A stretch of DNA of 64,000 nt from Piper betle (Eukaryota; Streptophyta; Magnoliopsida; Piperales; Piperaceae). The stretch spans positions 1 through 64,000 of the forward strand of contig JAURVB010013104.1 in NCBI GenBank assembly GCA_033002965.1, read 5' to 3'. Shown piece after piece: positions 47,269 to 57,560 of the stretch (positions within the stretch are counted from its first letter, which is position 1; every line of letters begins with the position of its first letter). The position numbers and the translations under genes were made by a program. The notes beneath the pieces are model-generated. The model made no database searches, was not told the DNA's origin, and saw only the letters and a list, made by a program, of their open reading frames with translations.

Positions 47269-47756
47269 ACAACAATTTTTTTTGTTTTAGTAAATTAAAG
47301 TCATCAGATTCTAATTTTGATCATGGAATCATTATTCCAAAAACTATACAAACAGACTAACAACACAGCAACATGACTGTGTGATGAATTTTTTTCTAGA
47401 AGCCCTACAAAAACCAGGTTTAAGATAACACACAGTACCATGCACTTATGCGGTAACTGAAATCTGAGGTTACAAAAACCAGGTTTAAGATAGAGCTGAA
47501 GAGCATTTCCATTTTTCCTGCCCTAGAAGCTGTAGAAGTTGCATTGTTACCAAGTTGAGCAGGGCAAGTTCAAATTGATTTAACACTGTCAGAAAAAGAT
47601 GTCAGAGAATGAGCATAAAAAGCAACCAACTAAGAAGAGGAAGTCAGCTGGCATTATTCCCACTACCTCCGAATAGATAAAAATATCTTCATAAGCTTTT
47701 GGTGAGAATGATCTAATAAAGCAAGGAAGCAGTCGGAAGAGACATACTTTGAGAAT

Positions 47757-48244
47757 TTCACTCACTTTGCTGTTGGCTCATCCCAGTTCTTGGCATTTCC
47801 CTCGATAACAAAATAAAATTTCCCCTTCTTGGGAATTTGTTTGAAAACAAACATATTATGCACAAGGTGAGAAGCCATTGCAACTATTAAATGGAATGCA
47901 GACCTTAATATCTGGATGTGTGAGGACAAATTCACCAAGGGATGGATCAAGTGTGAAGCCCTTCACCCTAGTTGCAGTGCTCAGCACAAACTGAAATGTT
48001 CACAGATTTCAGCAAACAAAAATCACAAGGAGCAACTCAGGTTTTAATGAGTGTTGCATATGGCTCACTTCAAATAACAATCAAGAACTTTTGCTCTTCA
48101 CCCTGTACCCCGACATGTTAATAAAAATCAGATACACAAACACAAGCTGTTGTGGCAACAAGAACGAATTTCCAATTACAAAACCCATAAACTTGCCTGA
48201 ACATTTGTCTCTCCAGCGAGGCCAATGAGTTTGGCCAAACCTGC
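47757..48244 (-). pseudogene. Cytosolic fructose-1,6-bisphosphatase fragment
   Basis: Cytosolic FBPase hydrolyses fructose-1,6-bisphosphate in sucrose synthesis. Three exon remnants lie in the right order: 48244-48197 'AGLAKLIGLAGETNVQ', 47990-47904 '[19 protein letters not shown]' with 'THPDIK', and about 47838-47760 'IPKKGKFYFVIEGNAKNWD' with 'EPTAK'. The first is followed by a GC donor (GCAAGT), the second has good AG and GT sites, and the third ends at a GTGAGT donor but has lost its acceptor AG. The exons between the first two, which hold the metal-binding and much of the active-site region, are absent, as are both termini. Confidence 0.85.
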
Positions 48245-48611
48245 CTGCCGAGGGAAGCAATAGACAGTCATTCAAGTTGTCGTCAAGCATGTTGTGTGTA
48301 TACATCATGAACGACATAGCTAAAAATAAAAAGATGATGCCAATGGAAACGAAAGTGATAATCACAAAAGTTTACAGCTGATCAATCGATAATGACAAAT
48401 AATTTTCAAAGTTTCATCTTCCTAGTCCAAATACTTTTCAAACTTTTCAAAATTTCAACACCGGCATTCTCACAAACAAATAAACAAAAAAAAAACACCA
48501 AATACGAAACTCAAAAAGGATTTCTATATTCTGCTCCAACAACAATAGATCAAAAGCAAAACCCTCTAAAAAACTCACAATCCCATCAAAAAGGGGGAAC
48601 GAACAGCCAAC

Positions 48612-48745
48612 CTAATTGACGACTTTTTGCATGGTCTCCTCTGGGAGCCCCTCTTTGGCGGGGCCAGCCTCAGCGATCATCCGACGCCGGCGCCACCACC
48701 TCGGCACGGGTGTGGGGGTGGCGGTGGTGCTAGTAGTTCGCATTC
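48612..48745 (-). pseudogene. Short unrecognised reading frame upstream of the FBPase fragment
   Basis: On the minus strand it reads 'MRTTSTTATPTPVPRWW...' then 'EAGPAKEGLPEETMQKVVN' before a stop. It may be another captured first exon or the element's own transcribed leader. No family is recognised. Confidence 0.25.
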
Positions 48746-48845
48746 CGGGGGACGAGGCGGGGCGGGACGAAGGTGATAAATTTCTTATCTAACCGTTGGA
48801 TGAGTTTTGAATGGTAACCGAAGCGCAACACAAGAAATTTGCTTT

Positions 48846-48872
48846 TATATATATATATATATGTATATATAT
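48846..48872. repeat. (TA)n tract at an element boundary
   Basis: An interrupted TA run between the right end of the fragment-carrying element and the left end of the next TIR element. Confidence 0.85.
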
Positions 48873-49392
48873 GAGAGGGTTGGGGGGGCGCCTGTACTGC
48901 AACACAACCAAGTTTCAGCCGTTGGATCAAATCCAACGGCTGAAACATGCCCCCCACTTCCCCTCTTCTCCCGTCATTGGATTTAATCCAGTCGGTGGCG
49001 GGCAGGGGACGGCGGGCACGGGGTGGCTGTGGGCACGCGGCGAGGGTGGCGGGCAGGGGACGGGGTGGCGGTGGTGTCGTCCGGTGGCGGGGCGGCGGGT
49101 TGGTAGGGGAAGAGGCTGGGCGGTTAGATCCGCCACCCCGGCCGACGCGACGCCACCCCACCTGCCTTGCCCGTCACCGCCCCGCCGGGGGTGGCGACTA
49201 ACCCTCGCGGCGGCGGGGCGGCGGATCTACCCCTACCGACCCGCCGCCCCGCCACCGGACGACACCACCGCCACCCAGTCCCCCGCCCGCCACCTCGCCG
49301 CGCGATGCCCCCCGTCCCCCGTCCCCCCCCCCGCCACCCCGCCGCGCGACGCCCCTGTCCCCCGTCCCCCGTCCCCTGCCCGCCACCCCGTT
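48873..49392. mobile_element. Truncated TIR element with a GC-rich inverted repeat
   Basis: The left end 'gcaacacaaccaagtttcag' and 'gccgttggatcaaatccaac' match the left end at 45620-45680. Inside, 49000-49110 and 49230-49390 are inverted copies of a GC-rich sequence ('ggcgggcaggggacgg' against 'ccccgtcccc...cgcccgcc'), so this part can fold on itself. The right end has been lost or replaced where family A copy d begins at 49393. Long open frames on both strands are compositional. Confidence 0.5.
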
Positions 49393-50762
49393 TGTGTAGG
49401 TATGGTATAGGAGCTCGCCGCCTAGGCGCGTGGACCCGTTTGGAGCTTCTACCAGGTCCGTTTAGGACTCGTTCTCTGATTTACGCTACTCTCTTGTGTA
49501 TTTGATTTATTATGTGCAGGACGAGTTAAGTGGCATTTTATCGAATCCCACTTAACTCGGGCCATTTAGCCAACGATTTTCCTGATTAATAACCCTCGAG
49601 GATGAGATCCCTCGAGTTTGTTTTCGAACTTCAGATCCAGCTCACGTTGCCTTCGGGCCTATTGTATAAATCCCAACCCAGACCTATATATATGTATAGT
49701 TTTCGTATTTTTGTGAGAGACTGAATGAGGGAAATCCGACTACCGTGCTACGCGAGCGGGCACGTGTGTGTCGACAGTGGGCTCTGGAATGGTGTGCGGG
49801 CCGTTTCATTCCCGAGGGATCCTGACAACTCCACCTTTGAGTTCCTCAAACCCGGAGAAGTGTGGAGGTTCACAGGTACTGCATTGCAGCGCATGTCTAG
49901 ACTTGTGGTTTCAAAGGGTACTGAAGGCGACTGCCTGAGAGTACTCGGCCTTCGTGCTCAAGGCCAGGAGTAATATGGAAGGTGCAGAGGGTGGAAAGGA
50001 ATGAGATTTGATGCGAGAAGCAATAGAGAAATGGCCGAGGCATGAGAATGTGAAAGATAGGGGGACGCTGTCGACCCGAGGGCGACGGCTCCCGTATGTG
50101 CCCTGATGAGAGTTCTTGAGGAAGTATATGGTTTTCATTCAACAGGAGAGTTTGCTCTCCTGTGCCAGTTTGATATTAGTTATTTTCCGGGCCGGTAACA
50201 CTCGTTACTGACGGTTTTTCTATATATATGTAGGTGAGAAATGCGAAGGATGAAAGCTGTCGGGACTGCGGAGGAGCAGCACAGAACCGCGCACACATGT
50301 ACCTGCCGCGTGTAACGTATAATGATGGTGTGTTATTGTTATGTAAACGATAATTTTGATGTGTTTGCTTGAGTGAATTACTTGTTATGAAACGAACTGA
50401 TAAATATGAATGAGTAGGGAGCCTTGGAGTACAGACTCGGCTCAGGTAAAAACGAATGAGATAATGGTTGAATGTCAGGGTAGATTATTATGTGTTACTG
50501 TATTTTTATAAAATAGTATATATTTTCTTTTGGTTTTTTCATTTATTATTTTGTCTTGTCTTTGCTTGTACATCATAGCATGCATGTAGGACTACGTTAG
50601 AACCCACGCATCCCATCCATGCATTTCATGTTTGCATCTCCATCTTGAGACACCGAGGGCAGATCCGGGTCGGCTTAACCGAACCCAGTAGATTAGCGAA
50701 CGGTTCGGTCGCCGGTGACATTTCCGGGTCGGTTCACGGGTGAGCCGAAACGGGGTGTTACA
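49393..50762 (+). repeat. LTR-type repeat family A, copy d (5'-truncated)
   Basis: It starts abruptly at 'tgtgtaggtatggtataggagc' and runs to 'ccgaaacggggtgttaca'. It is collinear with the other family A copies but is the most diverged of them and lacks their AT-rich 5' part. Confidence 0.65.
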
Positions 50763-50914
50763 CCCCTCGCTTTCACCCCCAACCCCCCCCCCCCACCCGC
50801 CCCCGCGCCCCACGCCCCACGTCCCGTTTCCCTCCCCCTCTCCGCCCATTTCGCCCCAACCCCACGGCTGGCATCACCAACAGCATCGCCGACGGTGGCG
50901 CAAAACAACAGGGG
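50763..50914. other. C-rich spacer before the hairpin
   Basis: C-rich sequence with a run of 13 or so C; no coding signal beyond composition. Confidence 0.4.
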
Positions 50915-52712
50915 CAGGGGAGGAGGGCGGGTGGAAGGGGCGATGGCATTTTCTTAATAAAAATTTGACTCGCTCGCGAGTTAATATTATGAAATAAATA
51001 TTAAAAATATTTTTTAAAAATAAAAATACTATAAAATCAAGAACTTGACTCACTCTGGCTCAAGCCAATACTACAAAATTGATTTTTAAATTTTTTAAAA
51101 ATACAATACAAAAAATAATAACTTGACTCGGACCCGCGGGATCGAGTCAAGTTTTAATTACAAAATAAATTTTTAAAAATAAAATAATTTGGTAAAAAAA
51201 CTTAGACTCGCTCATTTCTTGAGTCAAGTTTTAATACTATGAAATTAAATTTAAAAAATATAAGATAAAATGTCAACTCGATCCCGCACAAGATCGAAGT
51301 CAAGTTTAATTACAAAATAAATTTAAAAAAATAATAATAATTCCTTAATAAAAACTTGACTCACTCCCAACAAGAGTCAAGTTTTTATTGAGAAATTATT
51401 TTTATAGTTTTTAAAATTTATTTCGTAATATTAATTCTAATCGTAAGCAAGTCAATTTTTTATTATGAAATTATTTTATATATTTTTTAAATTTTATTTT
51501 ATAATATTGACTCAAGTCTGGATGAGTCAAGTTTTATTATGAAATAAAATTTTAAAAAATAAACTAATTCTGTCAATTTAAAAAAATAAATTTATTTCGT
51601 AATATTGACTCGAGTCGAGAGCAAGTCAAGTTTTTATTAGGAAATTATGTTATATATTTTTTAAATTTTATTTCTTAATATTGATTCAAATTGAGAACAA
51701 GTTAAGTTTTTATAAATCAATACCTTTATCAAAGGTCTGATTAGAGCAGATTAACTTTATATTAATTGGATTGTGGGGGGCATAAAAATGCCGATCCAAT
51801 TTTAACATGAAATGAGTAGACCTCCAGAAATTACGAGAGCATATTTTAAATCCGAAATTTAGTAAGCCAATCTTTGCCATAGGTATCCTGGCTAATAAAT
51901 TAACAAAGAAATTTTTTATAAAAATATTAAGAAATAAAATTTAAAAAATATATAACATAATTTTGTAATAAAAACTTGACTCACTCCCTACTCGAGTCAA
52001 TATTACTAAATAAATTTATTTTTTAGATTAACAGAATTAGTTTATTTTTAAAATTTTATTTCATAATAAAAACTTGACTCATCCAGACTCGAGTCAATAT
52101 TATAAAATAAAATGTTAAAAATATATAAAATAATTTCGTAATAAAAAATTGACTTGCTTCCGACTAGAGTTAATATTACAAAATAAATTTTAAAAATATA
52201 AAAATAATTTCTTAATAAAAACTTGACTCTTGTTGGGAGTGAGTCAAGTTTTTATTAGAATTATTATTATTTTTAAAATTTATTTTGTAATTAAACTTGA
52301 CTCGATCCTATGCAGGATCGAGTCGACTTTTATTACAAAATTATCTTATATTTTTTAAATTTATTTCATAGTATTAAAAACTTGACTCAAGAAATGAGCT
52401 GAGTCTAAGTTTTATTACCAAATTATTTTATTTTTTAAAATTTATTTTGTAATTAAAACTTGACTCGATCCCGTGCGGTCCGAGTCAAGTTTTTATTTTT
52501 TTGTATTGTATTTTTAAAAAAATTTAAAAATCAATTTTATAGTATTGACTCGAGCCAGAGTGAGTCAAGTCTTTATTTTATAGTATTTTGTTTTTTAAAA
52601 TATTTTTAATATTTATTTCGTAATATTGACTCGCGAGCGAGTCAAATTTTTATTAAGAAAATACCATCGCCCCTTCCACCCTGCCTCCTCCCCGCCCCCC
52701 CGTCCGCCATCG
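50915..52712. repeat. Giant inverted repeat (foldback hairpin) made of palindromic units
   Basis: Left arm about 50915-51682, loop about 51683-51925, right arm about 51926-52712. The outer ends mirror each other closely ('ggtggaaggggcgatgg' against 'ccatcgccccttccacc', then 'gactcgctcgcgagt' against 'gactcgcgagcgagtc'). The arms follow the same order of units to the loop. In the left arm, units lie at about 50968, 51047, 51125, 51205, 51276, 51358, 51430, 51508, 51607 and 51681. Each is an imperfect 20-26-bp palindrome of TTGACTC...GAGTCAA form separated by A/T-rich 50-mers. No reading frame of note is present. A foldback transposon or MITE-like element is likely; no terminal duplication could be fixed. 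Confidence 0.9.
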
Positions 52713-53200
52713 CCCCATCCTCCCCCGATCCGCCATCGCCCGACGCTACAGTGGGGGCGAGGGGAGCGTGGGCTGGGGGGATGCCGCAGCATCGGGCGGT
52801 GGTGGAGGATGGGTCAGTGGTGGGAGGGGCCACGGCGACAGGCAGTGGCCGGGCGGGGAGGAGGGTAGTGGGGGGTGGGGGGTTCGTGGCAGCGGGAGGT
52901 GGCACGGTGCAGTGGGGTGGTCCGCGGGCGGGAGGGACGGGTAGGGTTTGGTGGTGGTAGGGGGTGCCGACTGAGGGCAGGGCCGCGGCAACAGGTGGGG
53001 CCAGGAGGGGGAGGGGGTGGTGGCCGGCGTCAGGCGATGGTGGGGGTGCTGCGGCGGCGGGCATTGGCTCAGTAAGGTGGGGTGGTCTTGGCAGGGGGTG
53101 CAAGTGGAGGCAGGTCGATAGCTCGCAGGTGGGCAAGCGGGCCTCTACGATGAGGGTGGGTGGTTGTGGCCTGTGGGCCGCTAAATTTTGATTCAAAAGC
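52713..53200. other. G-rich block, no gene supported
   Basis: G-rich sequence such as 'gtgggggcgaggggagcgtg' gives open frames in most phases, including 184 codons on the minus strand. The predicted proteins are Pro/Ala/Arg low-complexity, with no domain, splice logic or codon bias. Confidence 0.5.
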
Positions 53201-53479
53201 CCATAGGCTTTCGTGCTGCATGCGATACTGAAAGCTGGCAGTGCATATCCGATTGGCTATATATATATATAGATAAAAGTTTTCGGAAGCGACATGCAGG
53301 GAAGCTTTCTATGCAACAAATTAATGTCGGATTATATGGACGGTCCACATTAATTTCTACAAGATGATAATACCCTATGGGCAGCCAATTTCATCCGCCC
53401 TCGCTGATCCGCCACCGCCTCCGACTGCCACCGCCGCCGCCGTCGCCCCCCACCGCCTACTGGTCTCCTGCCGCCGTCA

Positions 53480-53890
53480 CGTCCACCCCTCCCTCCCCAA
53501 CCCTTCGTCATCTAGGGGCCTCCAACTGTTTACACACAGCCGCCACCGCCGACCTTGCTGCCCCGTGGCCGTCGCGGCCACCCCCTCCCTCCCCAACCGT
53601 TCGTCATCTCGGGGTGCCTCCAACTGTTTACACACCGCTGCCACCTCCGACCCTTGCCGCCCTGCCGCCGCCTAACTGTCTCCTGCCGCTGTCGCGGCCA
53701 CCCCTCGCTTCCCAACCGTTTTGTCATCTTGGGGGCGCCTCCAACTGTTTACACACCGCCGCCGCCTCCGACCCTTGCTGCCCCACCACCGCCGTCGCAG
53801 CCACCCCCTCCCTCCCTAACCGTTCGTCATCTTGGGCACCTCCAACTGTTTACACACTGCCACCGCCTCCCACCCTTGCTGCCCTGCCGC
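53480..53890 (+). repeat. GC-rich minisatellite, four units of about 100 bp
   Basis: The word 'tccaactgtttacacac' recurs at about 53521, 53619, 53740 and 53841, each followed by 'cgcc.cctccgacccttgc' and then 'cctccctccc.aaccgttcgtcat'. Spacings of about 98, 121 and 101 bp are not multiples of three, so the 229-codon open frame spanning it (53377-54066) switches reading of the unit and is unlikely to be selected as protein. Confidence 0.75.
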
Positions 53891-54010
53891 CAAGTACGGT
53901 CCAATTTCTTTGTGTGCATGTACTAGGGACAATGTATGTTTCTATTCCATTGAAATTTTGTTGCTTTCTACTTTATAATTTTCTGCTCTTGCTTACAAGA
54001 TCTTCGTTGC

Positions 54011-54066
54011 AATTTTCCAGGTTGATTAATGGGATTGACGAGGAGCTCCTTGTTGATGCTTTTTGA
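54011..54066 (+). pseudogene. Possible captured exon start 'LINGIDEELLVDAF'
   Basis: After a pyrimidine-rich stretch and 'ttttccag' acceptor, a short frame reads LINGIDEELLVDAF then stop. It looks like an exon fragment, but the gene is not recognised. Confidence 0.3.
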
Positions 54067-54866
54067 GCACTCCCATTAGGTAGGATTCTAATGAGTCGGC
54101 CTACGTATTCATATCCACTCAACTTCGATGGCCTCTGATCATACTCAACTTATTCAAATTGATGTTGTATGAATTTTTTGGTGCTAATTGCACTTTTACT
54201 TGTATGATAGGCTGTTTTGTGCATGTGTTATTTGTTAGTATTTAATGGTGTACGTCTAGGACAAAATTATAAGCCCTTTGCTTAGACATCAACGCAAGTG
54301 AACTGTGATGTACGTGTTGAAGTTCCTCGGTTCAATATTTGGCTAAACAGCTTCGACATTCTCTAAATTGATATAAATTTTTTGAAAAGAAAGTGAGCCA
54401 CAATGCGGTGTATTTGATATTAAATATTAGTTCAATACATATGGAAACTGGAATTGAAATTTCCGGATGTAAAACCATTGTTTGTCAATAAACAGCGGGA
54501 AAGAAAGTAGGTGGTTTGATAACACCAATCTTGATCCTCATGGCATGATTTGTGACCAATCTCAAGAACATTCCCCTTCTTGCTGCTCTGTGCATGCAGA
54601 TCTTCTTGCCATGTTGATTCCTAAAACTCGCTAAGTAGCAGCAGCGTCCGCTGGCACTTCAAATTCGAAGAACTTGCTGTTGACGCTAAGTAGCAGCAGC
54701 GTCTAGTTTTTCTCTGCTATTACAACAAAAATATCACTGGACGACCACTTTCTCTGCTCATTTTTGCCAGTAAGACGAGAATAAATGATCAGAAATTGTA
54801 CTATAAATAGAGTAAAGTGTCAAATCCTCATCCAAGTGTAATTAGTAAGCATGCACCCTAGCCTTA

Positions 54867-55231
54867 CCTGAATATCTTGGATTAGTAACAAAGTGGCCAG
54901 AGATCTTGAATCAGCTTGAATCGCAGAGTCTTCAACAGATTCATCCGCAAGAATTAAAAGCTGTGTGTCAACACCCATTTTGTGGGGTATTCAGCAGATA
55001 TAATAGAAAAGAGATCATATCATCAACGGTGTCACGAAAAAGCTAACATACTGGATGAAAAGACTCCAATGGTAAGCTCTCCAAGTGCCGGCGTATAACA
55101 GCATTTCCTTCACGATCTACTATTCTAATATTCTCCAATCGGCTATAGTCTAAACCGCCATCGATAAGCTTTTTCTCTCTATCATTCTCAGGAACAGCAT
55201 TGAACATCCACAATTCTGATCCAGGATTTTT
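54867..55231 (-). pseudogene. CASTOR/POLLUX (DMI1) ion channel, two captured exons
   Basis: CASTOR/POLLUX proteins are nuclear-envelope cation channels needed for symbiotic calcium oscillations. Exon 55231-55052 (60 codons) reads 'NPGSELWMFNAVPENDREKK', 'LIDGGLDYSRLENI' and 'REGNAVIRRHLESLPLESF'. Exon 54960-54868 (31 codons) reads 'LLILADESVEDSAIQADSRS' and 'LATLLLIQDIQ'. Both are open, in the same phase, with AG acceptors and GT donors (gtatgt, gtaagg). They come from the cytosolic RCK/Rossmann part; the membrane pore and the rest of the gene are absent. Confidence 0.85.
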
Positions 55232-55499
55232 CTGAAGGTTAATAGTTCTGAAGTTATCATACAGAAAGTTCATACATACAAAAGAGAAGATAACATGCTG
55301 AAAAATAAACTTCGAGATATCATAGACAAAAGAATACAGGAAACATATAATATCTACGAGAGATAAATACCATTGACAAGGTGACATTGATACAAAACAC
55401 ACTATATATGGTTGACCATCTTGTTATCGTCATATATGCATCATCACCACCATGAACCACCATCATCATTTATGCCTTATCAAAGAATGAAGTTGGATT

Positions 55500-55625
55500 A
55501 CTGTGGGCAAGTCCCTCTACTGCAGCTTTCACTTTCTCCGAATTGAATGTGGGATGTCTCTCACGCCGCAAATCATAAGCAGTCGAAGCCAAATCAAATT
55601 GAATTCTCCACTGTCAGCAACTCCC
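55500..55625 (-). pseudogene. Unrecognised coding fragment
   Basis: Read on the minus strand it gives 'FDLASTAYDLRRERHPTFNS' and 'EKVKAAVEGLAHSNPTSFF', open and protein-like, directly downstream of the ankyrin fragment. The family is not recognised; it may be part of the same captured gene or a third source. Confidence 0.35.
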
Positions 55626-55988
55626 ACCTGAAAACCATAAAACCAAAATCACCCATAAGCAGTCGAGCGCATCGATGGAAGTGACGAGGAGCTTGGACAC
55701 AGCAAGCCTCTGGCTTTGTAGCTTGGGTGGAGAGACGACGACGTCGAGAGGATGGTGGCCGCCGGAATCTACGGTGATGACGTCCATGCCGGCGGCAAGC
55801 AGCATCCGGACGGCCTCAACGACGTCGAGGGAGCCGCCAGACACGGCGCAGTGGAGGGTCATGCTGCCGTCGGGGAAGCAGGACAGGTTAACGTCGACGG
55901 TGGGCCCGACGGCCACAATCAGCCTCATCATGTCTAGGCTGTTGTAGGTGGCAGCCACCATGAGTGGCGTCCGCTGCTGAAGCATCAT
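55617..55988 (-). pseudogene. Ankyrin-repeat fragment of a CCCH zinc-finger protein
   Basis: It reads 'QQRTPLMVAATYNSLDMMRL', 'VDVNLSC', 'TLHCAVSGGSLDVVEAVRML', 'LAAGMDVITVDSGGHHPLDV'. That is two ankyrin repeats in the arrangement typical of plant arginine-rich tandem CCCH zinc-finger proteins (RTPLM.AATYGS..., TALHCA.SGG...). The frame is open for 124 codons, but the zinc fingers and the rest are absent. The frame ends in unrelated sequence after 'KLLV'. Confidence 0.75.
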
Positions 55989-56289
55989 TGCCCTCTCTTG
56001 GACACCGCCTCGCCTGCAGCGTACCCAAGATGACAGAGGGGAGGGAGGGGTGGATGCGACGGCAGTAGGAGACCGGTAGGTGGTGGGGCGGCAGCTGAAG
56101 GTTGGAGGCGGTGATCGAGGCAGCGGTGTTGAGGCGGCGACCGAGGCAGCGGTGTTGGAGGTGGCTTATAAAATTGGGTGCAGCTTCATCATATACGTAT
56201 TAATCAAACGGTCCATATTAATATGCGGTTTACATAGCCTTAGAGAAACACATCTTCTCTCTCTCTCTCTCTATATATATATAAGGGAT

Positions 56290-57003
56290 TGGCTAGCCTA
56301 GGGTCGACCGCAGGAATAATTTCCTGCGGTCACTCTAATCTGGGCCGTCAGATCTAATCTGACGGCTCAGATCTGTTTTTAAAAAAACCCTAATCCTAAC
56401 CCTCCACCCTCCACTGCCGCCGCCGCCGCCGCCCTCGCCACCCTCGGCCGCGGCGCCGCCACCTTTCGCCGGGCCCATGTCCACCGCGCCGCCGCCGTCG
56501 CCGCACCCACACCCCAGCCCGCGTCGCCGCCCGGGTCGCCTATCCGCGCCGCCACGCCCGGGTCGCCTCGCCGCGCGCCGCCGCAGCCGCCCTCGCCGCG
56601 CCGCTGCAGCTGCCCTCGCCACCCTCGGCAGCGGCGCTGCCACCCTTCGCCGCACCCACGTCCATGGCACCGCCGCCGTCACCGCACCCGTCCGCGTCGG
56701 CCGAGGAGCAAGGGCGGCGCTGGCAGGCGAGGTCGCGAGCGGGCGTGGCGGCGCGGATAGGCGACCCGGGCGGCGACGCGGGCTGGGGTGTGGGTGCGGC
56801 GACGACGGCGGCGCGGTGGACGTGGGCCCGGCGAAAGGTGGCGGCGCCGCGGCCGAGGGTGGCGAGGGCGGCGGCAGCAGTGGAGGGTGGAGGGTGGAAG
56901 GTGGAGGGTGGAGGGTGGAGGGTTAGGATTAGGTTTTTTAAAACAGATATGAGCCGTCAGATTAGATCTGACGGCCCAGATTAGGGTGACCGCAGGAAAT
57001 TAC
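56290..57003. mobile_element. Intact GC-rich TIR element, about 714 bp
   Basis: The left TIR (56318 to about 56420) and right TIR (about 56895-57003) are near-identical in inverted orientation. They share 'aatttcctgcggtcac', 'taatctgggccgtcagatct', 'aatctgacggctca' and the 'aaccctaatcctaaccctc' end of the arms. The outer left end (56285-56317) adds 'ggattggctagcctagggtc' and a second inverted 'gaccgcaggaat'. The core is (CCG)n-like, with inverted similarity between halves. No transposase is present, so it is non-autonomous. The interrupted relative is 41290-41780 plus 45341-45575. (TA)n tracts lie on both sides. Confidence 0.85.
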
Positions 57004-57078
57004 CATATATATATTAGAGCGGAATTAAACCCGCCGCTTTCAGTGTTTCCTCTCAAACCGACCTCCTTCCCTATTTCG

Positions 57079-57560
57079 ATGGCTCAGCTCCTCTCCCATT
57101 CCCGAGTCCACCACTCCCTCCCATTCTCTTCCACCACCCGCCTCCTCTCCACCACCACCGCTCCGGCTGGCCCGACCCGACCCACTTTATAGAGATCACG
57201 CTCGACTCCGCCGGCGATCTCGCCGGCCTCCGCTCCCGCCTCGAGGACGCCATCCAAGCCGTCATCTCCCGCCGATCAGCCCCCAACTGGCTCCTTCCTA
57301 CCTGGTGCCTCCTACTGGGTCCCGCCTCGGGTGTGCATCAGGTCGTCAAGGTGGTCATGAAGATCGCAGCCTCCGGTCCCTTGTCCCAGAAGTTGGCGCT
57401 TTCTATGACATCCGTGAGCGGCTGGCCTTCCTCTTCCTTCTTCATCGAGGATAAAGGTTGGGTCTTTTGTATTGAACTTGCATTAAGACGCTTACGTTTT
57501 TGTTTAGTTCAATCTGCAAAATTTTCCTTTTCAGTATTGCAATCAAAGGTCGTTTATCTT
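57079..57560 (+). pseudogene. Fragment of a conserved plant protein of unknown function
   Basis: It begins MAQLLSHSRVHHSLPFSSTT, a Ser/Thr/Arg-rich presequence that could be an organelle-targeting peptide. It then continues in other frames as 'IEITLDSAGDLAGLRSRLED' and 'AIQAVISRRSAPNWL', then 'GASYWVPPR', then 'LALSMTSVSGWPSSSFFIED'. The order of these blocks matches a plant-wide uncharacterised protein (RLEDAIH...RAAPDWLPFVPG.SYWVPP...SM.T.RGWPSS type). At least two frameshifts make it a pseudogene. Confidence 0.6.

Larger units (their letters stand above)
45603..48850. mobile_element. TIR element carrying gene fragments (Pack-type)
   Basis: The left end (45603-45690) contains 'gtagcacaaccccgcttggt' and 'gctgttggatagaatccaa'. 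The same kind of end, in the same orientation, recurs at 48875-48950. The right end (48770-48845), reverse-complemented, is only loosely similar ('catccaacggttagat'). Inside are an SMO1 fragment and an unknown fragment on the plus strand, and an FBPase fragment on the minus strand. Pieces of unrelated genes in one TIR-bounded segment are the mark of gene-capturing MULE-like or similar elements; the superfamily is inference. Confidence 0.5.
53259..56285. mobile_element. TIR element carrying gene fragments (second Pack-type element)
   Basis: It is bounded by (TA)n tracts at 53259-53272 and 56272-56284. Inverted, imperfectly matching subterminal sequence occurs at both ends: left 'tctatgcaac' and 'ggatt..atggacggtcc' (53310-53345), right 'ggaccgtttgatt' on the opposite strand (56195-56215). 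Between them lie a Ser/Pro-rich minisatellite, CASTOR/POLLUX channel exons and an ankyrin fragment, the last two on the minus strand. Confidence 0.45.

Noticed and set aside
48730..49505. 199-codon and 143-codon frames in the GC-rich TIR element
   Set aside because: They lie in an inverted GC-rich repeat and are open on both strands at once; composition explains them.
52642..53196. 184-codon minus-strand frame
   Set aside because: Pro/Ala/His-rich and low-complexity, opposite other open frames, with no homology recognised.
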